DNA of 5,069 nucleotides from an uncultured Veillonella sp. (GTDB lineage: Bacteria; Bacillota; Negativicutes; Veillonellales; Veillonellaceae), in NCBI GenBank assembly GCA_900550455.1, contig URSE01000081.1, forward strand, positions 1 through 5,069. The letters are read 5' to 3'. The position numbers and the translations under genes were made by a program. A model generated the notes under the pieces. That model was not told the DNA's origin. It was given only the letters and a program-made list of their open reading frames with translations, and ran no database searches. The stretch's first letter is position 1, and the number at the start of each line of letters is the position of its first letter. Positions 1 through 5,069 of this stretch are shown here, in pieces.

Positions 1-2080
1 TATTTAGGTCTTCTTCCGCTTTCATAGCTTGTGCTTCTTGAGGGTCAAACTTTTGACCTAATACCAAGCGAACCAAGCCAATAGCAACGGCAACAAAGAC
101 GATGAGGCCCAACCATTCAGCAGTATCCTCAAAGCCCTTGCCCACCAATTGGAGAGGTGCTTCAGAACCGCCAGAAGTTACGGAAATAACGATAATAGCC
201 GCAATAATAACACCGATGATGGATTCCCCTACGATGAGGCCGGACGAGAAGAGAACACCACGACGATTACAAATTTCTACATCTTGGTCTGCCAAGTTAC
301 CCGCCCGTTTAGCAGCTCGTTTACGCAAGTATCGGTTGACGAAGTAGCCAATAACGGCACCTACTACCAATGGCGTTTCCAGAGCTGGTGGCAAGTAGAT
401 CCCCATACCAATAGCCAAAGGTGGCAAGGAGAGGGAGGCTGTAGTACCTTTCAAAATCAAGTTGACGATGATGGCGACTACCCCTACGCCAATACCGATA
501 AAGATATAGGTCCAATCCATGCTAGAAGAGAAAATCCCTTGGGCGATGGTAGTCATCAAAGTCGCTTGTGGCGCAGACAAGGCAACAGATGGATCCATGC
601 CTTCCCGAGGCATAGCCCCTGTAAATCCATACGCTTGGTATAAAAGATTAAGAACTGGCGCGATAGCAACGGAACCCACTACACAACCGATAAGGAGGGC
701 AACCTGTTGTTTCCAAGGTGTAGCACCTACCAATTGGCCTGTCTTCAAGTCTTGCAAATTATCGTTAGAAATAGCCGCGATAGCAACTACTACAGAGGTC
801 ATGAAGAGGGCCATAGCTGTAGCGAACTGAACGCCTGCTTGTGTTGCAAAGAGGTCATTAGCAGAAGCTATACCATATACAACCAAGGAGGAGATGATGA
901 TAGCCAGAATCCCAATACCGGAGATTGGAGATGCAGATGTCCCGATGAGGCCCGCCATGTAGCCACAAGCAGAGGCTACGATAAAGCCAATTAAGAGGGA
1001 TACGATAACACCTACGATAACCAGAGTCCACATAAGGGTCGGGCTAATATCAACAGCATAAACAAAATCAAAGAAGCATAATACAAGGCCTATAATAACA
1101 GCCACGGTAGTCGCTAATACAGACTTCACAGTCATGTCTGTATCCATACGGTGGGAAGCTCGTTCTTCAGCAGACATGGTCATGGACTTGATAGACATCT
1201 TAAGACCTTCAAGGATTGGTTTCATAAGAGTCAACAAAGTCCAAATAGCGGCGATACCGATAGTACCAGCACCGATGAAACGAACTTTGTCCTTCCATAC
1301 AGCCATGGCAAACTTGCTAGCAGACATACCAGGATCCATAGGAAGGATATTGGTATAGTAAGGAACAAAGCCACCCCAGGCTATAATCATACCCACTAGG
1401 ATAGCAATACCAGAAGCAATACCGATTAGGTAACCTGCCCCCAAGAGGGCTGTGGAGAAGCCCAAAGGCAATTGAGTAGCACCCTTACCGACATTGACCC
1501 ATACGGCCATACCATCAGATAAGATACGGAACCCATTGGTACAGAGGGATACGATACCAGCTACAAAACCACCGGCCACAATATCCCGCATGCCAGAGGA
1601 AGATTTTACCCCTGCTGTATCTTCTCGGGAACCAACCTTTAAAATTTCAGCAGCTGCTCGCCCTTCTGGGTAAGTAAGATCAGAATTGACTACCATAGCA
1701 CGGCGCAATGGAATGGTGAAAAGAACACCCAAACAACCGCCGGCGGCGCAGAGAATCAAGGTCTGCCAGAATGGGAAACCTTGCCAGTAGCCCAACATAA
1801 GAAGACCTGGCAATACGAAAATAACAGCAGACAAGGTACCTGCAGAGGAGGCCTGTGTTTGTACCATGTTATTTTCCAAAATATTCGAATCCTTAAAGAA
1901 TCGAAGAATGGCCATAGAAATGATGGCCGCCGGAATGGATGAGGAGAAGGTCAAACCAACCTTCAAGCCCAAATATACATTGGATGCGGTAAAGATAATA
2001 GTGATTAAAACGCCTAAAATCATACCGCGCAAAGTTAATTCCGGCAAGTTAAGGTCATGACTAAAGTACTTACTATTCAT
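1..2080 (-). CDS. OPT-family transporter (oligopeptide / metal-chelate), 3' end cut by window
   Basis: Polytopic inner-membrane transporter of the OPT (oligopeptide transporter) family, likely importing small peptides or metal chelates by proton symport; the substrate cannot be told from sequence. The minus-strand frame is open for 693 codons from ATG at 2080 with no stop before the edge. Family hallmarks read in order: ELTLRGMILG (15-24), NVYLGLKVGLTF (34-45), ENNMVQTQASSAG (69-81), PLRR (124-127) with LTYPEGRAAAEIL (135-147), GTSASPISGIG (380-390), NDNLQDLKTGQLVGATPWKQQ (439-459, a conserved cytoplasmic block), LPPLAIGMGIYLPP (552-565) and NRRGVLFSSGLIVGES (605-620). Hydrophobic segments fill the rest, roughly 14-16 membrane spans. 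The start is supported by AAAGGGG six bases upstream. Bacterial members are usually about 600-700 residues and the last residues are charged (KAEEDLN), so the true end is probably very near. It is a separate unit from the upstream genes, behind a terminator and with its own promoter. Family call is secure; the eukaryotic YSL branch shares the fold, so metal-chelate transport remains an alternative. Confidence 0.93.
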   Translation of the reverse strand, partial: MNSKYFSHDLNLPELTLRGMILGVLITIIFTASNVYLGLKVGLTFSSSIPAAIISMAILRFFKDSNILENNMVQTQASSAGTLSAVIFVLPGLLMLGYWQGFPFWQTLILCAAGGCLGVLFTIPLRRAMVVNSDLTYPEGRAAAEILKVGSREDTAGVKSSSGMRDIVAGGFVAGIVSLCTNGFRILSDGMAVWVNVGKGATQLPLGFSTALLGAGYLIGIASGIAILVGMIIAWGGFVPYYTNILPMDPGMSASKFAMAVWKDKVRFIGAGTIGIAAIWTLLTLMKPILEGLKMSIKSMTMSAEERASHRMDTDMTVKSVLATTVAVIIGLVLCFFDFVYAVDISPTLMWTLVIVGVIVSLLIGFIVASACGYMAGLIGTSASPISGIGILAIIISSLVVYGIASANDLFATQAGVQFATAMALFMTSVVVAIAAISNDNLQDLKTGQLVGATPWKQQVALLIGCVVGSVAIAPVLNLLYQAYGFTGAMPREGMDPSVALSAPQATLMTTIAQGIFSSSMDWTYIFIGIGVGVVAIIVNLILKGTTASLSLPPLAIGMGIYLPPALETPLVVGAVIGYFVNRYLRKRAAKRAGNLADQDVEICNRRGVLFSSGLIVGESIIGVIIAAIIVISVTSGGSEAPLQLVGKGFEDTAEWLGLIVFVAVAIGLVRLVLGQKFDPQEAQAMKAEEDLN

Positions 2081-2086
2081 GAAAAT

Positions 2087-2093
2087 CCCCTTT
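2087..2093 (-). promoter_or_regulatory. Ribosome binding site of the OPT transporter
   Basis: AAAGGGG on the minus strand, six bases before the ATG at 2080. It selects this start over the next in-frame methionine (residue 20), which lies inside the conserved N-terminal OPT block. Confidence 0.7.
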
Positions 2094-2103
2094 CTTGCTA
2101 ATT

Positions 2104-2119
2104 ATAAAGTATACTTTAT
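2104..2119. promoter_or_regulatory. Perfect 16-bp palindrome, candidate operator of the OPT gene
   Basis: ATAAAGTATACTTTAT reads the same on both strands with no mismatch. It overlaps the last two bases of the proposed -10 hexamer (2118-2123) and covers the expected transcription start, which is a classic repressor position. AT-rich palindromes can arise by chance and no regulator gene is adjacent, so the regulator is unknown. Confidence 0.4.
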
Positions 2120-2146
2120 TGTACTCCACTAAGCCTTATATGTACA
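2118..2146 (-). promoter_or_regulatory. Candidate sigma-70 type promoter of the OPT gene
   Basis: On the minus strand TGTACA (2146-2141; four of six matches to TTGACA) is followed after exactly 17 bases by TACAAT (2123-2118; five of six matches to TATAAT). The start point would fall near 2111, giving a leader of about 30 bases that includes the ribosome binding site. An alternative -10, TATAAT at 2106-2101, has no convincing -35 at proper spacing. Confidence 0.4.
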
Positions 2147-2185
2147 GTTATAGTAGACAATTGTTTGTTAGGGAAATTCACCTAC

Positions 2186-2221
2186 AAAAAAGCCTCTAGG
2201 ATAAACCTCCTAGGGGCTTTT
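2186..2221 (-). terminator. Rho-independent terminator of the mutTY-phosphoesterase unit
   Basis: Stem arms 2188-2201 and 2208-2221 (core AAGCCTCTAGGA against TCCTAGGGGCTT) pair over 14 positions with one G-U or A-C type wobble, depending on strand. They enclose a six-base loop at 2202-2207. On the minus strand the hairpin is followed by six T residues (2191-2186), partly drawn into the stem. It begins three bases after the phosphoesterase stop codon, so it ends that transcript before the OPT promoter. On the plus strand the T run is shorter, and no plus-strand gene reads into it. Confidence 0.85.
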
Positions 2222-2224
2222 AAG

Positions 2225-3394
2225 CTAGGCTTTTCTAAGGTTGATAACCGTAATTTCACGTGGACAATTGATGCGGACAGGATACCAATGTCCTGCACCG
2301 GAGTTGACATAGCAGAACTTACCATCCTTCTCATACCGGCCTTTCACATAAGGAGTTCCCACTGGAACAAGGGCCTGATTGGCTAGGACCATCTGTCCCC
2401 CATGGGTATGGCCTGCCAAGGTCAAGTCCACACCATATTCTAAGGCATTATCAAAGAACTCCGGATGGTGGGCCAGAAGGATGATAAAGGCCCCTTGTGG
2501 AATGCCCGCCATAGCTTCCTTCATATAGGCCTGACGGACTTGAGGGTCCCGCTTGAGGTCGTAGTTAACACCTGCTATATAGACAGGATGAGGACCATCA
2601 AAAATCCTTTCATTGGCATTATCTAAAATCCGCATAGGACTTTTAGCTAGCATCTCTTTCACGAGTTTGTAGTTGCGAAAGTGTTCATGATTACCATAAA
2701 TATAGTCAATACCATCAGGAATAAGGGGGGCCAAGGCCTCTAAGCGTTTGCAAAGGGCCGGCAAGCGGTCCAAATCATCGATGAGGTCACCAGTGATAAC
2801 CAAGCGGTTAGGCCGCTGGGCCAAGACGGTGGACACGAGATTGTCAAAGTTATCCATGTCAATAAAGGCGCCAATATGGACATCAGACAATTGCACAATC
2901 TTGTAGTTTTCAAGGGCTTGAGGTAAATCCTTAAAAGCAAATGTTTCCTCCTTGACCACTAAGTCTTCCTGGCCATTTTTAGCAGCTAAAATGCCGCCCC
3001 CCATGGTAATCAAGGGGATGGCCAAACCCAGACCCTTGAGAAGGGTCCGGCGAGACTCATGAAAGGCAGGGGATTCCTTGGCGGACCTACGATTAGCCAA
3101 GGCCACGAGAGCCGCTAGGATAATCAAACAAGGAACGGCCAAGATGAAGCCCCAAAGGGCCCCAAAGAGGTCTACATAATAAGACTTAAAGGTGTCATAA
3201 GCCCGCAATCCCTCCTCAAAGGGGAAGGGATGATAGATATAGTAGAGGCCACAGACAAAGGCTAAAAGAGCAACTAAACCTATGATGCTGCCGAGCAAGC
3301 ACTTGTGTTTAGGCTTGACCAGGTAGAGGAAGGGAACCACAAATAGAAAGGCCCCTAGGATGGCCACTAACATAGTTAATATTTGAAAGGTCAT
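2225..3394 (-). CDS. Membrane-anchored calcineurin-like metallophosphoesterase (YkuE/YaeI type)
   Basis: A 389-residue two-metal phosphoesterase whose catalytic domain should face the outside of the cytoplasmic membrane. Residues about 4-25, 33-52 and 77-99 are hydrophobic spans, followed by SRRTLLKG (114-121) and a fourth hydrophobic stretch (121-137), which resembles a twin-arginine signal placed internally. Basic loops (VKPKHK 26-31; NRRSAK 101-106) fit an N-out topology with the catalytic part outside. The catalytic domain shows the ordered metal-binding motifs: DVH (D171, H173), GDLID (D203), GNHEH (N235, H236), LLAHHPEFF (H309) and GHTHGGQ (H329, H331). B. subtilis YkuE and E. coli YaeI are relatives; YkuE is a Tat-exported, wall-associated enzyme, and the natural substrates are poorly defined. 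The start is supported by TAAGGA nine bases upstream, which overlaps the stop codon of mutTY 12 bases away, so the two are probably co-transcribed. No obvious link to DNA repair is seen. Family confident, substrate unknown. Confidence 0.93.
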   Translation of the reverse strand: MTFQILTMLVAILGAFLFVVPFLYLVKPKHKCLLGSIIGLVALLAFVCGLYYIYHPFPFEEGLRAYDTFKSYYVDLFGALWGFILAVPCLIILAALVALANRRSAKESPAFHESRRTLLKGLGLAIPLITMGGGILAAKNGQEDLVVKEETFAFKDLPQALENYKIVQLSDVHIGAFIDMDNFDNLVSTVLAQRPNRLVITGDLIDDLDRLPALCKRLEALAPLIPDGIDYIYGNHEHFRNYKLVKEMLAKSPMRILDNANERIFDGPHPVYIAGVNYDLKRDPQVRQAYMKEAMAGIPQGAFIILLAHHPEFFDNALEYGVDLTLAGHTHGGQMVLANQALVPVGTPYVKGRYEKDGKFCYVNSGAGHWYPVRINCPREITVINLRKA

Positions 3395-3403
3395 TATCTA
3401 TAT

Positions 3404-3409
3404 TCCTTA
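3404..3409 (-). promoter_or_regulatory. Phosphoesterase ribosome binding site overlapping the mutTY stop codon
   Basis: TAAGGA on the minus strand: its first three bases are the TAA stop of the fusion gene and AAGGA is a Shine-Dalgarno core nine bases before the ATG at 3394. Ribosomes finishing mutTY would end on the next gene's binding site, suggesting translational coupling. Confidence 0.65.
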
Positions 3410-4972
3410 CTTACACAATTCCGTCAATTTACCATGGGGACCGGCCCAGGCATAATCAGTAAATGACTGACGGGGAACCAACATCCAGTCTGCTGGCAGG
3501 CCACCCTTGATAACCGCCCCATCAAGGCCCTTAATAGTGCCTTGGTAGACCTTCATAAGCCACTTACGATGAGAAAAAACATGAGTCAGGTCATGAATTT
3601 TTTTAGGCTCTATGGAGACTTGGGCATCAGGCCCTAAAAGGGCTTCCACTTGGCCTTTAATGGCATGTAACCCTTCTCCTATAGTCTTTGCCCCCTCAAG
3701 AGAAGGAAATCCCCACATGGATTGAAGAAGGCCCTGATTAGGTCGCTTGTGAAGAAGGTAATAAGGACCTAATGATAAAATAGCCACCGTCACAGGGATG
3801 GTTTTAACCTTAGTTTTAACGATACGAACTGGCAAACTATCGGTCTGCCCCTCTCCATAGGCTAAGCAATTGCTCTTCAAGGGGCAGTCCTGACAGCGAG
3901 GACGCTTAGGGATACAAACAGCAGACCCAAAATCCATAAGGGCTTGGTTAAAGTCTCCTGGACGGTCGTAAGGAAGCGTATCCTCTACGATCGCTGTAAT
4001 GGCCTTCTTCCCAGCTGTGGACAAGATATCCATCGTAATTCCATAGAGACGAGCGTAGATGCGAAGAACATTCCCATCCACCGCCGTCTGATGTTGACCG
4101 TAGGCCATGGATAAAACAGCTCCTGCCGTATAGGAACCAACCCCCTTAAGGGACTCCATGGCCTTGCGGTCCATAGGAATCCGTCCATCAAAATCTGCTA
4201 CTACCATTTGCGCGCCTAAGCGGAGGTTACGAGCCCGACTATAATAGCCCAAACCTTGCCAAGCGTGGACCACCTCTTCTTCAGAAGCAGCTGCTAAAGC
4301 TTGTAAGGTTGGAAATCGGTCCATCCAGGTCTCGTAATAGGGTTTCATTGCCTCAATCCGGGTTTGTTGTGACATGATTTCCGACACCCATACCTTATAA
4401 GGATCTCCAGAATCCCGCCAAGGGAGGTCTCTCTTGTTATAGTCATACCAATCTAAGAGGTCTCGCACCCAAAGAGGTTTTACGATATCCACTTCTTCAA
4501 CGACCGCTACAGGTTTTACATCCATAGATGCCACCTGGTCATTATCAGGACCAAAGGTCACCCGCCCTTCTACAGCCTGACCAGCCAACACCTGAGGCAC
4601 CCAAACTCGATCTCCCTTCCACATATGATCAAAGGGCAGATTTTCTAGTTTAAACCAGTGGGGCTCCATTTCCTCAGTCTCATGGACGGAGCCTTGAAAA
4701 TCCTTCAAAAGATAGACATAGCCTATATGACTAAGTTCCGGTTGATAGGGAAATGCGAAATCCAAAAAACCCACACAGAGGAGGTCTTCCTCACGAGCCT
4801 GGAGGCCTGTCTCTTCCTGAAGTTCCCTAATAGCACAGGCACGGAAGGACTCATTACCTTGAATCTTGCCGCCAAAACCATTAAATTTCCCTTGCCCAAA
4901 GCCGCGTTTCTTGCGTCCCAAAAGGACCCGTCCTTCTTTATTGATAGGGAATACTAAGGTTGTCGGTCTCAT
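3407..4972 (-). CDS. mutY: MTH1/MutT-like Nudix hydrolase fused to MutY adenine DNA glycosylase
   Basis: A 521-residue bifunctional GO-system protein, cytoplasmic. Residues 1 to about 145 form a Nudix domain: GFGQGKFNGFGG (24-35), a perfect Nudix box at 35-57 (G35, E41, R49-E50-L51, E53-E54, G56), and EEMEPHWF and LPFDHMWKGD (112-121), a layout closely matching human MTH1, which hydrolyses 8-oxo-dGTP. A short linker (about 146-165) follows. Residues about 166-370 are the MutY catalytic domain, which removes adenine opposite 8-oxoguanine: WVSEIMSQQT with catalytic E198, the helix-hairpin-helix LKGVGSYTAG (275-284), catalytic D299 in AVDGNV, and a 4Fe-4S loop C353-X6-C360-X2-C363-X5-C369. Residues about 391-515 are the C-terminal 8-oxoguanine-recognition domain, with LLHKRPNQGLLQSMWGFPS (406-424) and the FSH loop (466-468). 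A normal MutY is about 350-370 residues; the extra length is the Nudix domain. Both halves keep their catalytic residues. The start has AAAGGAGGA four bases upstream. The gene heads a probable two-gene operon with the phosphoesterase. The base pocket differs from MTH1 at one acidic residue (see findings). Confidence 0.95.
   Translation of the reverse strand: MRPTTLVFPINKEGRVLLGRKKRGFGQGKFNGFGGKIQGNESFRACAIRELQEETGLQAREEDLLCVGFLDFAFPYQPELSHIGYVYLLKDFQGSVHETEEMEPHWFKLENLPFDHMWKGDRVWVPQVLAGQAVEGRVTFGPDNDQVASMDVKPVAVVEEVDIVKPLWVRDLLDWYDYNKRDLPWRDSGDPYKVWVSEIMSQQTRIEAMKPYYETWMDRFPTLQALAAASEEEVVHAWQGLGYYSRARNLRLGAQMVVADFDGRIPMDRKAMESLKGVGSYTAGAVLSMAYGQHQTAVDGNVLRIYARLYGITMDILSTAGKKAITAIVEDTLPYDRPGDFNQALMDFGSAVCIPKRPRCQDCPLKSNCLAYGEGQTDSLPVRIVKTKVKTIPVTVAILSLGPYYLLHKRPNQGLLQSMWGFPSLEGAKTIGEGLHAIKGQVEALLGPDAQVSIEPKKIHDLTHVFSHRKWLMKVYQGTIKGLDGAVIKGGLPADWMLVPRQSFTDYAWAGPHGKLTELCK
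4531..4536 (-). promoter_or_regulatory. Possible internal ribosome binding site for a MutY-only product
   Basis: AGGTGG on the minus strand lies five bases before an in-frame ATG at 4525 (Met150 of the fusion), exactly in the linker between the Nudix and MutY parts. Starting here would give a 372-residue complete MutY. The motif also simply encodes part of Gln-Val-Ala and could be chance. Confidence 0.25.
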
Positions 4973-4975
4973 AAG

Positions 4976-4984
4976 TCCTCCTTT
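4976..4984 (-). promoter_or_regulatory. Strong ribosome binding site of mutTY
   Basis: AAAGGAGGA on the minus strand is close to the full anti-16S complement and ends three bases before the ATG at 4972. It fixes the fusion start upstream of the Nudix domain, so the Nudix part is translated as the N-terminus of the protein. Confidence 0.8.
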
Positions 4985-4991
4985 CTTGGCT

Positions 4992-5021
4992 TTTATAAAT
5001 CTAGTTAAGCACTAACAGCAA
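4992..5021 (-). promoter_or_regulatory. Candidate proximal promoter of the mutTY operon
   Basis: TTGCTG (5021-5016) and TATAAA (4997-4992) on the minus strand are separated by 18 bases. The start point would fall near 4985, next to the ribosome binding site, leaving almost no leader upstream of it, so this promoter is weakly supported. A TATAAT at 5047-5042 is a better -10 match, but its -35 would be only partly inside the window (TGAAT at the right edge). Confidence 0.25.
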
Positions 5022-5032
5022 TCTTAGTTAAC
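4998..5032. repeat. Imperfect direct repeat upstream of mutTY
   Basis: AATCTAGTTAAG (4998-5009) and AATCTTAGTTAAC (5020-5032) differ by one inserted T and the last base, and begin 22 bases apart, about two helical turns. They lie within the promoter region. A paired regulator-binding site is possible, but short AT-rich similarity can be accidental. Confidence 0.25.
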
Positions 5033-5041
5033 AATAATCCT

Positions 5042-5069
5042 ATTATAACAAATTTTATCGATATATTCA
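5042..5069 (-). promoter_or_regulatory. Candidate distal promoter of the mutTY operon, cut by window edge
   Basis: A consensus TATAAT (5047-5042) on the minus strand. Seventeen bases upstream, the last five bases of the window read TGAAT, which would complete a TTGAAT-like -35 if the next base outside is T. Transcription would start near 5035, giving a leader of about 63 bases. Confidence 0.35.

Noticed and set aside
102..1399. Several plus-strand open frames of 73-164 codons (for example 149-643, 519-830, 707-994, 1134-1358)
   Set aside because: They lie entirely antisense to the conserved OPT transporter frame, have low-complexity or unnatural compositions, and lack credible ribosome binding sites; they are shadows of the real gene.
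1866..2060. Plus-strand 64-codon open frame opposite the OPT N-terminus
   Set aside because: Antisense to the strongly conserved OPT N-terminal motifs, with no family resemblance.
1..2080. OPT gene as a pseudogene, because no complete frame ends inside the window
   Set aside because: The frame is continuous for 693 codons with all family motifs intact; it simply runs off the left edge.
2157..2164. Short palindrome ACAATTGT upstream of the OPT promoter
   Set aside because: Eight AT-rich bases are expected by chance and it has no clear relation to the promoter.
2165..2386. Plus-strand 73-codon open frame near the terminator
   Set aside because: It runs through the terminator hairpin and antisense to the phosphoesterase catalytic end; not a believable gene.
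4658..4957. Plus-strand 99-codon open frame opposite the Nudix domain
   Set aside because: Antisense to the Nudix box region, with no recognisable domain; a shadow frame.
3407..4972. The MutT-MutY fusion as an artefact of a missed stop or frameshift
   Set aside because: Both domains are in the same uninterrupted frame with a natural linker, and the strong ribosome binding site lies before the Nudix domain; nothing suggests an error.

Overview
The window holds three genes, all on the minus strand, plus their regulatory sites. No RNA gene, mobile element, CRISPR array or phage feature was seen. Strong AGGAGG-type ribosome binding sites and the gene families present fit a Bacillota-type bacterium. 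A Negativicutes relative such as Veillonella or Dialister is possible, but that is a weak impression rather than a demonstrated placement.

Reading in the direction of transcription (high to low coordinates): 4973-5069 is an AT-rich leader with candidate promoters. 3407-4972 encodes a 521-residue fusion of an MTH1/MutT-like Nudix hydrolase to a complete MutY adenine glycosylase, so two arms of the 8-oxoguanine (GO) defence lie in one polypeptide. Only 12 bases after it, 2225-3394 encodes a membrane-anchored calcineurin-like metallophosphoesterase of the YkuE/YaeI type; its ribosome binding site overlaps the mutTY stop codon, so the two genes are probably one operon. A strong Rho-independent terminator (about 2186-2221) ends this unit.

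The region 2081-2187 is the promoter region of the next gene and contains a perfect 16-bp palindrome over the predicted transcription start. From 2080 to the left edge runs a 693-codon open frame for an OPT-family transporter (oligopeptide or metal-chelate uptake); its stop codon lies just outside the window.

The most notable element is the MutT-MutY fusion. It would clean 8-oxo-dGTP from the nucleotide pool and remove adenine mispaired with 8-oxoguanine from DNA. Its substrate pocket differs from MTH1 at one key acidic position, and an internal start could also give a free-standing MutY. The other two genes are recognisable family members, and I see no further undescribed system.
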